Positions 47,423 to 58,872 of a stretch of 64,000 bases of DNA are shown piece after piece (the stretch's first letter is position 1; each line of letters starts with the position of its first letter). The DNA is from Ridgeia piscesae. Taxonomy: Eukaryota; Annelida; Polychaeta; Sabellida; Siboglinidae. The notes beneath the pieces were generated by a model. That model saw only the letters and a program-made list of their open reading frames with translations, was not told where the DNA came from and made no database searches. The position numbers were made by a program, and so were the translations under genes. Location of the stretch: contig JAODUO010000883.1 of NCBI GenBank assembly GCA_025642075.2, positions 251,821 to 315,820 on the forward strand, in the 5' to 3' direction.

Positions 47423-48020
47423 ATGACTGAGGAAGATAAGTTCTACGACGACGCGAAGAAGTATTGGGAACATGTGTCACCGACGGTGGACGGGATGCTC
47501 GGGGGGTATTCCCACATTTCCAGCACCGACATCGCTGGATCAAACAAATTCCTTCGCCCATTTATTAGGGTAAAGGCTTGTTTTATGCAACTGCATTAAA
47601 CTGTACTTTATACACCTGTGCCAAAACCAATTACGATTTATCATTCATTAAAACATGTAATTTGTAAATAACATTGTAAAAGTACATTAAAATACAATAA
47701 ATAAGCAGACATACTTACAAGTTACAATAAAAATTACATAGCCATAGGCATAAGTTGTATTCTCACCCAATGATAATCAAAGCTCCTCAAACTTTTATGG
47801 AAAATAAAATAACCGCAACATTAATGACTGACGTATTGCCGAACTTGCATTTAATAAAGCAGAAACATTGTTTGTGATTTGTTGTGTTGTAACCTGCAAA
47901 ATGTTAAATTTGTAAGCAAGACATTAAACTTTTAAATAACTGTAATTGACACTTGTCATTGTGAAGACAGTCAGACATCCTATAAATAACAAACACGCCG
48001 AACCCTGATATAACCATGTG

Positions 48021-48059
<39 letters not shown>

Positions 48060-49076
48060 TGTCGTCAAATTATATACCTTAAATAATGTTGGATGTGTCC
48101 CACATCCCAGACCCGGGTGAAGACGTCTGCATGGTTCTAATGGTCAGAATTACAACCTGTCAATAGAGACTGTGAAAGTCGCATGTACATTGTGTAGGGT
48201 GTCTGCCATGGGCAGTGTACATAATGAGCAAGTACCATGGCTTGCAAGGATGGATACACCCTCTCTCTGAAGCTCTCCAGAAACCCACAGTTGCATCCCT
48301 TTTGACAACGCTACCTGCGCTGCTTGATGCTCCCCAATAATCCCCAACTGCATCCACTCTCGCCAGACATGAAGTTCAACTCCGTACTCGTGCAGATCCT
48401 TGCTTCTCAGCAAACTTGGGTGCATATAGTCCATGTACCAATCGCACCCAAGCCTACGGCAAGCAAGTCCATATATTCCCTTTGACCATGATATTATGAA
48501 AATATTGTTGCATTGTTCCCTGTTTTAATTGTCAGTTATCAAAATATGTGTTTCTTTGCCTAGGGGCCGAATGCAAAGACGGGAACTAGACGAGCTCTCG
48601 ACTGCGGCTCTGGCATCGGCCGCATCACGAAGCGTCTCCTGCTGCCTCTCTTCCAGACGGTCGACATGGTCGAATTGAACGAGGAGTTCCTTAAACAAGC
48701 CAGGCCGTTCCTGGGCGAACACGCATCGCGTGTGGAACGCTACATCTGTAGCAGCCTACACTCATTCACACCAGAGACTGGTCGCTATGATGTCATTTGG
48801 TGCCAGTGGGTGCTCGGACATCTGACCGATGTTGACCTGACAAGGTTCTTCAAGCGGTGTCGTGCGGCACTGGCCGAGAACGGCGTCATCATTGTGAAGG
48901 AGAACGCAGCATCGAGCAGCACACGAGAGTTCGACGAGAACGACAGCAGCTTCACAAGACCAAAACAGCTGCTAGTCGACATCATCCAGGTGGCCGGACT
49001 GACGATCATGAAGGAAGAGAAGCAGATAGGCTTCCCAAAGAACATCTACGACGTGTGGATGTTTGCACTGCGGTGA
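47423..49076 (+). CDS. NTMT1: Protein N-terminal Xaa-Pro-Lys methyltransferase 1, complete, 2 exons, 219 aa
   Basis: NTMT1 methylates the alpha-amino group of proteins exposing an X-Pro-Lys N terminus after methionine removal, using S-adenosylmethionine. Exons are 47423-47569 and 48564-49076, joined in phase 0 (FIR to GPNAKTG). Exon 1 encodes MTEEDKFYDDAKKYWEHV and TVDGMLGGYSHISSTDI, matching the family N-terminal substrate-binding segment. Exon 2 holds the Rossmann-like methyltransferase fold with the SAM motif LDCGSGIGRITKRLL, then VDMVELNE, YDVIWCQWVLGHLTD, and ends YDVWMFALR. The length equals the usual ~220 aa. ATG at 47423 is the first in-frame ATG and matches the family N terminus. AATAAA at 49499-49504 is a likely polyadenylation signal. 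Confidence 0.97.
47580..48560. other. NTMT1 intron, no gene recognised
   Basis: Single ~1-kb intron, AT-rich, with a (TA)n tract at 48021-48057. It carries no junction-anchored array, unlike the neighbouring genes. Confidence 0.6.
48021..48057. repeat. (TA)n microsatellite
   Basis: TA tract in the NTMT1 intron. Confidence 0.9.
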
Positions 49077-49498
49077 ATGCTGCGAACATGATGGTGATTC
49101 GATATGCACCGGGCCGTTAAATACCTCAAATGTGAAGTATTCTTCAGGAACAGGTAGCACGTACTACGACCTGTATGTACAACTACATCAGAGCCTACCG
49201 TGGTTGTATTTATTGTTCTGGGTCATTTAATGTTCACTGCACTGGTGAAACGCGACATGTACAAAGATATTAGCATTCACTCTCAAACTGTTACAGTCAC
49301 GATCGTTGTACGTAAGACGTTATTGAAACATCATCGCCACCACCCACAACGTCGACCCACGTACAGAGACATGTAAAATGCAGTGCAATTACATTATTAT
49401 GTCTAATCAAGAGAAACACAAGGAAGTTTCATGTGATTTTGCAGCTTTATGCAAATTTAGTATGTCCTAGAATATGCGGTAAATGTGCTATTTTTTAA

Positions 49499-49504
49499 AA
49501 TAAA
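49499..49504 (+). terminator. NTMT1 polyadenylation signal
   Basis: AATAAA about 420 bases after the NTMT1 stop, in an A/T-rich context (TTTTTTAAAATAAAAAGC). Confidence 0.55.
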
Positions 49505-49852
49505 AAGCATGTATTTTATGAATTCCCTGTTCAGTTCAAAGTGGCTATATATACATTGGTGTTTGTTACACACATACACAAGTTCTAAAAGATTATATAT
49601 AACCATTACACTACACAGTACACAATAGCCACTACAGGAATGCCAAAATGACGGCTAGTTGGAACAAAATCTATTGACATCTAGATCTGATCACAGTGGT
49701 CACTTAGTACAGACGACTTTAAAATCTGGCAAACGACCTGGCAACTGTAATCGAACTACCAGTAGTGTGTATGTAACAGGGTATGCAATGCTACGTTTTT
49801 CTTTATAGATGCTTTGCATCTTAGACACCAAACGTTCAGTAGTGCCCGTACA

Positions 49853-50138
49853 CAGGGTTTTATGCAGGACCAAATTATTGCCAGTCACACATGTTTTGGT
49901 GGATTCATGGGTGTTAACTGTTAAGCCAGTTTATAAACTTTAAAATGTATCTGATGACCTGAAATGGACTACAAACACACATGTGACACCATTTGCACTC
50001 ACTTCTAAGGCATAATTGACAATATCTATGGTTTTGGAACAGCTTTTTTTGCTTTTTCATTTTTTTACCCATAGTTTTACCCGTCCACAATGGTTTTTAC
50101 CTTTTACCCGGCTGGTCAGGTTTCTGCAAAAAGCTATG
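49853..50138 (+). mobile_element. hAT-like MITE, copy C, with 8-bp target-site duplication
   Basis: The left terminus CAGGGTTTTATGCAG and the right terminus CTGCAAAAAGCTATG are imperfect inverted repeats (about 11 of 15 matching). The element is flanked on both sides by the identical 8-mer CCCGTACA (49845-49852 and 50139-50146). Terminal CA/TG and an 8-bp duplication are the hallmarks of the hAT superfamily. It is about 286 bp and non-coding. Confidence 0.88.
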
Positions 50139-50221
50139 CCCGTACAGACATTTGGAAGAAAACTTGTGTCTGTTTTTTTATCAAATTTACATAACTAAAA
50201 ACGTCAAGTATTGAATACTCC

Positions 50222-51570
50222 CGTTTCACGGTAGACCAGACTCCATTGTTTGACATCATTGCGATAGACCAGACTCCATTTTTGACATCATTGCGATAGA
50301 CCAGACTCCATTGTTTGACATCATTGTGATAGACTAGACTCCATTGTTTGACGTCATTGCGATAGACCAGACTCCATTGTTTGACATCATCGCGACAGGC
50401 CAGACTCCACTGTTTGACATCATTGTGATAGACCAGACTCCATTGTTTGACATCATTGCGATAGACCAGACTTCATTGTTTGACGTCATTGCGATAGACC
50501 AGACTCCACTGTTTGACATCATTGCGATAGACCAGACTCCATTGTTTGACATCATTGCGACAGACCAGACTCCATTGTTTGACATCATTGCGACAGACCA
50601 GACTCCATTGTTTGACATCATTGCGACAGACCAGACTCCATTGTTTGACATCATTGTGATAGACCAGACTCCATTGTTTGACGTCATTGCGATAGACCAG
50701 ACTCCATTGTTTGACATCATTGCGATAGACTAGACTCCATTGTTTGACGTCATTGTGATAGACCAGACTCCATTGTTTGACGTCATTGCGATAGACCAGA
50801 CTCCATTGTTTGACATCATTGCGATAGACTAGACTCCATTGTTTGACGTCATTGCGATAGACCAGACTCCATTGTTTGACATCATTGCGATAGACTAGAC
50901 TCCATTGTTTGACGTCATTGTGATAGACCAGACTCCATTGTTTGACGTCATTGCAATAGACCAGACTCCATTGTTTGACATCATCGCGACAGACCAGACT
51001 CCACTGTTTGACATCATTGTGATAGACCAGACTCCATTGTTTGACGTCATTGCGATAGACCAGACTCCATTGTTTGACATCATTGCGATAGACTAGACTC
51101 CATTGTTTGACGTCATTGCGATAGACCAGACTCCATTGTTTGACGTCATTGCGATAGACCAGACTCCATTGTTTGACATCATCGCGACAGACCAGACTCC
51201 ACTGTTTGACATCATTGTGATAGACCAGACTCCATTGTTTGACGTCATTGCGATAGACCAGACTCCATTGTTTGACGTCATTGCGATAGACCAGACTCCA
51301 TTGTTTGACGTCATTGCGATAGACCAGACTCCATTGTTTGACATCATTGCGATAGACCAGACTCCATTGTTTGACATCATTGCGACAGACCAGACTCCAT
51401 TGTTTGACATCATTGCGACAGACCAGACTCCATTGTTTGACATCATTGCGACAGACCAGACTCCATTGTTTGACATCATTGCGACAGACCAGACTCCATT
51501 GTTTGACATCATTGCGACAGACCAGACTCCATTGTTTGACATCATTGCGACAGACCAGACTCCACTGTTC
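50222..51570. repeat. 33-bp minisatellite carrying many CRE-like TGACGTCA sites (about 41 copies)
   Basis: The unit is GATAGACCAGACTCCATTGT followed by TTGACATCATTGC. Roughly one third of units have TGACGTCA, the palindromic cAMP-response element, while the rest have TGACATCA. Other variants are GACAGACC versus GATAGACC and CACT versus CATT. It is located between NTMT1 and the ERI2-like exons. The 11-codon unit is open on both strands, which is a trivial consequence of the repeat. Confidence 0.94.
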
Positions 51571-51725
51571 TATTCTGGTGGAATTAATATGTTGGTGGGT
51601 TATTTTTATTCTGGTGGGCTATCTTTGTTCTGGTGGGCTGTATATTTATTTTGGTGGGTTATCTTAATTTTAATGGGCCATCTGTATTCTGGTGGGCTAA
51701 TGTAATTTTGTTGGGCTGTTTTATT
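51570..51725. repeat. Degenerate ~24-bp tandem repeat
   Basis: About six loose copies of TATTCTGGTGGGCTATCTTT directly abut the 33-bp array. Confidence 0.7.
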
Positions 51726-52700
51726 TAGTTGACATGTCTTTATTCTGCTGAACCGTCTACTTACATAGTGTTTGTGAGTGGTTACAAGTTGTGTGCCAAA
51801 CTTTGCACAGCATACTTCAAGTTTGCTTTATTGAGATACCATGTCAACCCTCGATAATATAACCTGTCACAGGTCATTCATTACTTACTGCAGTTGATGT
51901 GATAAGATGGTAGCAACAACATTGTAAGGTGATAAACTATGTCCAGTGTTTTATGTGTCGCGTGTGAGCATATTTTCTCTTTATATTGTTTATTGCTATA
52001 AACTGAGATAATAAAATTCACAGTTTGCTATGTATCTATGTATTAATGGTTAACAATCCAACATCCATGTATACTGATATCTAGGTGAAAATAATTTTTG
52101 AACAAATAAAACTTGTTTTTCTGTGCAAATATCATAACAAAATTCATATCTTTATGCCCATCCACATTGTGTTAACCTAATTATTAGATTTTAACTTGCG
52201 GTCAACTTAAATTATATTCCTAATCTATTGATGCTCTCCCTCCCTTTCTCATTGCTTCTCTCTTCCATTCTCCTTCGCTCCCCCTCTCTGTTCCTACAAG
52301 TGTATATTTTATGTCACACAAAGAAGACATGTTGAAGTGACCATAGAAATATGTTGGCAACTTAATTCAGAAAATTGAAATTTTGACAAGTGTATGAAAT
52401 ATGGGTGGCGGCTGCTTGATACCATGGGTGTGCACCATGTGACGTATAATGTACCTATTATATACTATTTCCCATCTGTGCACAATATGTATATGTGCCA
52501 GGGGTTGAGTAGTGACTGTAGTAATATAGGTTTTTGTGTGTAAAAGTACAACATTAATGCTATGTTCCATACCTAAGGCAGTCTAGATCCCGTAAACAAA
52601 TGCATATCTGGACAGCTAGAAGAGTTGGCAGGTGTAGTGAAGTTAGAATTGATACATAGAGCAGTTATATATATATAAAGGTGGAGGGGATTTAAGAATG
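51726..52700. other. Intergenic, nothing recognised
   Basis: AT-rich, without repeats or coding similarity. A pyrimidine-rich stretch is at 52220-52300. Confidence 0.5.
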
Positions 52701-52707
52701 TATGATC

Positions 52708-52872
52708 ATGGATTCATTTATATTTGACCAGAGAACAACTATCCAGCATAAGAGCAAAGTGGAGGCCATTTCCATCAAACAGAGAGTCTCTGCCACGAAC
52801 AGAGACCAGGTATACCACCTGCCCCCATCTACACGTGACAGCCAAATTATCCCGCTGAAATCTGACTATTAA
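52708..52872 (+). CDS. Small ORF or terminal exon of an unrecognised gene (54 aa)
   Basis: An ATG-initiated frame of 54 codons (MDSFIFDQRTTIQHKSK ... PPSTRDSQIIPLKSDY) has a balanced, protein-like composition in an AT-rich background. ATTTGACCAG just before residue 9 could also serve as an acceptor, making this a last exon. No family is recognised and no upstream exon was found. It could be chance. Confidence 0.25.
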   Translation: MDSFIFDQRTTIQHKSKVEAISIKQRVSATNRDQVYHLPPSTRDSQIIPLKSDY

Positions 52873-53202
52873 GTCTTATGAGATGACACAAAAATCCACA
52901 GAGGAAATGTCATACAACTCAAATTTAAATACTATTCTACAAAGTATGTTAACTTCTTACAACATGACTTAATACAGGTTTCTAGGTAAATGATATGCTA
53001 ACTACTAAGTATGTCACCAATACATGTCCTGGAATGATGCATAACAGGAGTTAACATTGATAGTTTGCTACAAAGTCAGCATTTAGTCACTGAAGCTGAA
53101 TTAAATATAAAATATTAATCTAACTTTCATTAGGCAGTTGCAGAACAACAATGACAAATTTCCATTTGAATCTTTCAACAACAACAAAATTCAATGACTT
53201 AC

Positions 53203-53722
53203 TGATTTCTTGTGGAATGTTCCGACGATCTTCCCAACATGTCGACTCAAAGTCCAACACCACTAGATAGCAGAATATCTGCCCTGAGACACCAGAAGAT
53301 CTCATTCAGAATACATGCAGTCTGGCAACATATACCTGAACATTTACACTTACTGTTACATTTATGAGATATCACTGATTAATGGTTGATATATACATAT
53401 AGGAAAGTATCATAATATAATATAATAGGGTGATTTATAGCACCCAAGAGAGTAAATAAAAATGCTGTAAAAAGTTACTCTGTGTAAACCTTTACCATAG
53501 TAGGCTTACAGTTACACTTGAGACAATACAATATGAATCACATTTATTGTATAGACTGTAATTTAAATATGACACTGGTGTTTTAGGATGGAAATGAAAA
53601 TGAACAGACCACAAGAAACTTGCTCCTACAAGTTGTATAATGTGTATTTACCTGTACGTTTAAAGTTGTGTGTTTTGCTGGCCAAGGAACCACTTGTACG
53701 CTTCCGTACTATTCCAAGCTTT
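53203..53722 (-). CDS. ERI2: ERI2-like DEDDh 3'-5' exoribonuclease, two early exons only
   Basis: Exon A (53722-53652) and exon B (53283-53203) join in phase. Exon A gives KLGIVRKRTSG and THNFKRT, resembling the LGLIRRKS-type N-terminal segment of ERI2. Exon B gives GQIFCYLVVLDFESTCWEDR and then NIPQEI, the Exo I motif (catalytic D and E in LDFES) of the ERI family, with the FESTCW form specific to ERI2. Acceptors ATTTGCAG and GTCTCAG and donors GTAAAT and GTAAGT are normal. The following exons (EIIEFPAVLLN-type) are not found to the left, where only repeats and NTMT1 occur, and no start exon was located. The gene is either truncated, or its remainder is displaced by misassembly. Confidence 0.8.
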
Positions 53723-53843
53723 CTGCAAATCCAAGTAATCTTAATATGAAGTGGTTCAAAGACATATCACATCACAAGTTATAAATCAATTATAAATTCC
53801 CAATATTTAACATACAACTACAAGACATGCATCTCGTCGCCTC

Positions 53844-53849
<6 letters not shown>

Positions 53850-53877
<28 letters not shown>
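53850..53877. repeat. (TA)n microsatellite
   Basis: TA tract in the left arm. Its right-arm counterpart near 63320 is reduced to irregular ATATAT/AAAT sequence. Confidence 0.85.
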
Positions 53878-53883
<6 letters not shown>

Positions 53884-54389
53884 AATATCATTAGTTTGTA
53901 AAATGCTTTGTGCAGCTTGAAAAGTGTGAGCATTGAGCACTATAAAAGTATACATGTTGTTGCTTGGTATAAACCAATATGAGTCTGTCTCCTGTGGATC
54001 CATCTCTGTCATTGTGTTGTACGACCTAACAGGCTAATTTTTCTGAGATTCATAGAAATTGATTTTTTCTACATTCGTCTGAGGTGGGGATCTTGGGGTC
54101 ACCATATTAAAATGAAACTTTTGCCATTAGTATTTCATGTAGTGTCCACATTTAAATGTGAATATTGCAAAGCAGTAGTGTTCACATTTAAATTAATTTG
54201 TGTCTGACCTAGTCAACCCATAAATTATTGAAATACACTGTATTTTTTTTTTTTTATTAATCCAAGGTGATGTTAAAAGATTTCTAATTATAAGCGTCAA
54301 AATTTCTAAATTTCTGCACAGACAACAGATTTTTTCATCAAGGCAATATTGGAGAACTTTACTATTACTCCATATAACCATAAGCCTTA

Positions 54390-54422
<33 letters not shown>

Positions 54423-54477
54423 ATGTTATGCCTTAAATTTACCTGGAATAGTGTCATTTTAGGTATTTGCTATAAAT

Positions 54478-55397
54478 GGGTCATTCCGAGTGAACGCAAC
54501 AACAAATTCCAGAAATTGGTTGCTGTCATCTCTTAGATTTTTGAATAGATCAGTGTGGTGAGAGCCTTTGGTAAGATTAGCAAGAATCCAAAATTTGAGC
54601 ATTCTAGCTTAAATAGTTTTCAAGTTATGGCAGGTTGAAATTTGGGACTTAGATGTTTTTTAACAGCTTGTTAAAAATAAATAATTTTATTCACATTTCA
54701 CTAGTCAACTCTTTAGCCTGTGTCAGTGAAATTGTGTGGAGTTGTTCTCTATAATATAGAGATTGCATGTCTACAATTAGAACATAAATACAGTGTATGG
54801 TAAGTTGATAAACATCATGATTTATTCAAAATATCACTTGCGAGAGGGTTTTCAGACCCTGATTGTGAGCAAAATTAGAAACCAACTGTACATATTTGGT
54901 ATTTAAACATATAAATGTGCAAATCTGAGAAATATGGCAGGTCTGATTGCCTTAATTATGAATCTATACATATGCAAAGATGGTATGTTATTAAAAAAAA
55001 AATATTTAATTAATTTTTCTGTGTAAGTTCATTCCTATAACTCAAATAACTAGTAAGTCTCAATATCTTTCCGAGCTTCATTCACAACAAAAATGGCATA
55101 CGTGTGGGTGCCCCAATTTGTTAAATAAATTGCTCGTGATATACGAAAGTTTTTCAAACATTGATTGCAAGCTAAATATATGGATGGTTTAATGAACTGT
55201 TGTGTCAGTTTGATATCTATGCATAACATTGTGTATTATCAGAGCAATAAATATGACTATTTGCAATATGGAAATTTATCAAACTTCCAAATTTTTGATT
55301 TTTTCTAATCTTACCAAAGGCTTTCACCATACTGATATATTAAAAAATCTAAGAGATGACAGCAACCCCATTGGTTGCGTTCACACGGAATGACCCA
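54478..55397. mobile_element. TIR element (~920 bp) in the left arm
   Basis: The ends GGGTCATTCCGAGTGAACGC and, reversed, GGGTCATTCCGTGTGAACGC are inverted repeats of about 105 bp that also share GCTGTCATCTCTTAGATTTT. No transposase is encoded. The right-arm equivalent is about 61969-62775, with a corrupted outer end. Confidence 0.8.
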
Positions 55398-55429
55398 AAT
55401 AGCACTTTTAATGCTTTCTTTACAATTTT

Positions 55430-55590
55430 GGGTGAACGATGATCGATCCAAATTGTGAACACTTTTAAAACTCATTAAATGTAATGTGGTTTTGCCATTT
55501 TCTAATACTTTTTTTGGGTGAACGATCCAAATTGTGAACACTTTTAAAACTCATTAAATGTAATGTGGTTTTGCCAGTTTCTAATACTAG
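55430..55590. repeat. ~80-bp direct duplication
   Basis: Two copies of a segment containing CCAAATTGTGAACACTTTTA and ATGTAATGTGGTTTTGCCA. It is present in both palindrome arms (61800-61945 on the right). Confidence 0.85.
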
Positions 55591-55816
55591 GTATACTCGA
55601 TCCAGTATTTATGGCATCTGCATTGCAAGTAAACATTATATTTTTTATTTCGTCATTTGTGAATATAATTCTCTTCCTGCCTCTTGTGTCAGCTTTCTTT
55701 AACCTTTTATCGAGACTGTGAGCATGAATCTTGAGACGAGTAGTCAAGACTCTACGTCTCAACTCAAGTAACTGGTCACTGACACTGGTTAATATAAAAA
55801 TAACTCTTGCAGACAC
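55544..55816 (-). CDS. Unrecognised 90-aa open frame, present in both palindrome arms
   Basis: The frame begins MSARVIFILTSVSDQLLELR and continues basic (KRLKKADTRGRKR). The plus-strand copy at 61550-61822 is identical. No domain is recognised. It overlaps the 80-bp direct duplication. It may be a chance frame or a piece of an exon or transposon. Confidence 0.15.
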   Translation of the reverse strand: MSARVIFILTSVSDQLLELRRRVLTTRLKIHAHSLDKRLKKADTRGRKRIIFTNDEIKNIMFTCNADAINTGSSIPSIRNWQNHITFNEF

Positions 55817-56065
55817 TCACATAGCTAATTGTTTCGTCGTTTTATTCTTCCTCTTGTCCATGACGATCATAAATATTTATCTGATTCAATTATTCTGCAA
55901 CTATTACATGTATATGTAATGTTAGCTTTCTTTAGTTTCTTGTTCATATCATTGTTTCAAAATAAAAATAGTCGCAAACATGAAAAACATTTTTAAAAGG
56001 CCGCCAATATTCATACGCCTGTGCAGAAAGGATTTCCTGTGCCACCACTAAATAAGGTCACACAA

Positions 56066-58055
56066 AAAGGCGGACCACGAACTGGCCGACCGCGCGGAAA
56101 CGGCGGACCGTATTCGCAAAGATGCCACCGATCTTTATTCCATGTGTACAAACTTTGTTGTTGTTATTTGCGCGTGCGATCGTAAATAACATTTCTAAAT
56201 GTACTACCGAATGGTGTTACTTGTATTTATAAAATCTTAGAAATAAATTTATATGTTAGGCTTTAAATGGGTTCCACAAATCCACGTTAGTCACTAAAGG
56301 CGCCAATACGCAACGAGACCCTAGTTGCGTATCAGCGCCTCTAGCGACGAACATGGATTTGTTTGTATGTTTTGCTGAACGCTTGTTTAAATCATCCTCA
56401 ATTAGCCATTGACCGTGCAGACGCGTAGCCAGCGATAGCTTTTATGTGGGCAACTGGGCATGCCGTATGTGTGGTCAGTAGACAGAACATCCAAAACAAC
56501 ACCATCTTGGCACAGGATTCATTCGAACGACCCGCGACGTTTCATCGACTATAAATGTACATTAATGTAGACATTATGCTTTCATATTGACGGACATGTT
56601 ATACGATGTCAATATTTAACTATATGTGAAGACGTAGCAGTCTCGTGTGAGGCGAGCTGTAGATGATTTTAAACATCCTTTCCGGCATCGAGCCAGCACA
56701 TCTGTCGTCGGGCCACCAGTCGACGTTCCATCGACGGTAAATCACTAAATGTACATTAATATACATAGTATACCTTCACATTGACGGTCATGTCCATATT
56801 TAGCAATGTGTGAAGCTTCGGAGTCATGCGAGTTCAACAGCTGATTGTAGGATGATTTAAACAAGCGTTCCGCAAAATGTTTCGCAAAACCGTGCTGCAT
56901 TTTACACACGTCAAGATTACGCAAAAGACAGCACAAAGACCCTAGTCGCGTCAGGGCGCCCTCTGTCGGATTAGTTATTGTGGTACCTCATTATGAGTAT
57001 ATTATATGAGTACTCGCTCAGTCGAAAACAGAAGTCGCACGTATAGACGGCGGCGTTATGCTATCAGTTTATTTAAATTGTATAGTGTAATGACTCGCCT
57101 AACTCGTGTTCACAAGCTACTAATACATGTTACTGAATATTGACCTTATAGAAACGGTCACCTGGCAGATAAGAAATCGTGAGGCTTCAGCCGTCTTTTG
57201 ATGTTCTATGATTTGATCTACCGTGAAAGGGCATAAATGTGATTTTATCTCGGATTGCACTACTGCCTGCATATTTGTTAATGGGTTGGTCAGTAGTTCA
57301 TGTTATTGACCAAAGGTTATTTAATAGAATGTTCTTCACTGAGATTGTGGACGTTGTATTTGGGCCTAGCTGTCTTTAGATGTAACAACGCGCCTAACGG
57401 TATATGTTTTCATAGGATAGTAACACTTGTTATTGGCTGTCGGCCTTTGGTGAGGACTTTTGAATGTTGATGGACATTACCTCTTCACAAGTGTACGTTG
57501 TAGGCCTAGTTAGTACTAATACCGACGCTCACTAATACCTATATGTTACTTCTTACAGTCACATTTATTTTATCACCCGCATTAAAATTATATTAACTTA
57601 AATTATAACACAGATATGACCTAGAGGCATACTTATAAACAAATTGATAACATAAAATATTATTATAAAATAAAAAATATAAAAAGTAATATAAATGTAA
57701 TAATAAAAAGCTATTTGAATATAAATTTAATAACATAAAAATATTAATATAAATGTAATAAAATTAAACATATTAATATAAATGTAGGCCATATGCAGAC
57801 ATATGCATGTTAAGATTTATTATATAAATGTTATGTATGCAGAAGGAGCAAGATTTGTATTTCGCTTTTCAAACATGTATATGCTAACTTGTAATTACTG
57901 TAGTTAAATTTGCTTATTACATGTATGTTATTAGTGAAATACTAATCACATCACAAGAATACCGTAAAAACAGAAATTATTACAACGCACGCAAACATTT
58001 GTGTGAATGTGGTCCGCCGTTTCAGCGCCGTCTGCCATGTCGTGGTCCGCCTTTT
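56066..58055. mobile_element. ~2-kb element with GC-rich terminal inverted repeats
   Basis: The left end AAAGGCGGACCACGAACTGG through GAAACGGCGGACC is matched in reverse at 58008-58055 (GGTCCGCCGTTTCAGC through CGTGGTCCGCCTTT). The TIRs are about 45 bp and GC-rich in an otherwise AT-rich body, with no recognised ORF. The right-arm counterpart runs from about 59525 to 61320, with the distal TIR unrecognisable. Confidence 0.7.
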
Positions 58056-58203
58056 AGTATGCATCATTTTAGACTGTTACACACCTCACAAATGGAATGT
58101 AAATAAGGTTGGCATCAATTTAATTTTTGAGCATATCCATTTAACAATTGGTACAAAGAAGACGGAATTAAATGCAACTGACAATTGGATTATTCATCTA
58201 GCC

Positions 58204-58283
58204 AATTCGCCCTTGACACTTTTTCGTCGGATATTATTCATATAGTCAGTTCGCCCTTGACATTTTTTCGTCGGATATTTTGT
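58204..58283. repeat. ~44-bp direct duplication
   Basis: Two copies of TTCGCCCTTGACACTTTTTC GTCGGATATT, differing by a base. The right arm retains at most one. Confidence 0.75.
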
Positions 58284-58872
58284 CAGGCGACATACATCTG
58301 ATGGCGTCCTCGGCGACGATGATGCGCTATGGATATGGCGTTGTACGTGTAAATATTTACTTGCTTGACACTGCGATAGCTCGATAAGATGGTTTGAAAA
58401 AAGTCGTTTTAATCGACGATCAGGTAGGTTGTCCCATGCCGGTGACATTAAATTGAATATTAGTCGATCAAATGAGCGATCAAATGCAACCTGCAAGTGC
58501 GATCTCGGGTTTAATTGGATCTTTCTTACATGTTCTTACACTGTCACTGTGTTACATGTCCTTTTCTGGCTTGTATTAGGCATTCCTGCCTCTTGTGCCA
58601 GTTCTGTTTTGAGCATTGTTTTGAGATTGTGCGCATGCATCTAAAGGTGACACAGTCCATCGTAGACGTGGTGCAGTAAATACATTTTTATTGGATGATT
58701 TTTCCATATATAGTTTATCAATTTTTACTTCAAAATCAAATGATTGGACTGATGGTAGGGTGGTCGGACCAAATTTTTCTTTCGAACAAAAAAATTCTTT
58801 TGTTCCCTGATAGTAGTCACCATAAGAAGTATCATGGTAGTTGTTTCATGTATTTAAGTGAAATATTAAGCA

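Larger units (their letters stand above)
53120..58842. repeat. Left arm of a giant inverted repeat
   Basis: The arm pairs with 58873-64000 in reverse complement, for example 53652-53722 with 63444-63514 and 55544-55816 with 61550-61822 (both identical). The 30-bp spacer is 58843-58872. The left arm is about 550 bp longer over the alignable range. Both arms hold the ERI2-like exons and two TIR elements. The outer limit on the right lies beyond the window. Confidence 0.9.

Noticed and set aside
50334..51705. Open frames on both strands in the 33-bp array (up to 200 codons)
   Set aside because: The unit is a multiple of three without stops, so long frames arise automatically.
58194..58496. 100-codon minus-strand frame near the palindrome centre
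   Set aside because: Spans a 44-bp direct duplication and is broken in the other arm. No domain is recognisable.
58843..58872. Palindrome centre as a replication origin or telomere-like hairpin
   Set aside because: No terminal repeats or supporting genes. A fold-back artefact or inverted duplication explains it better.
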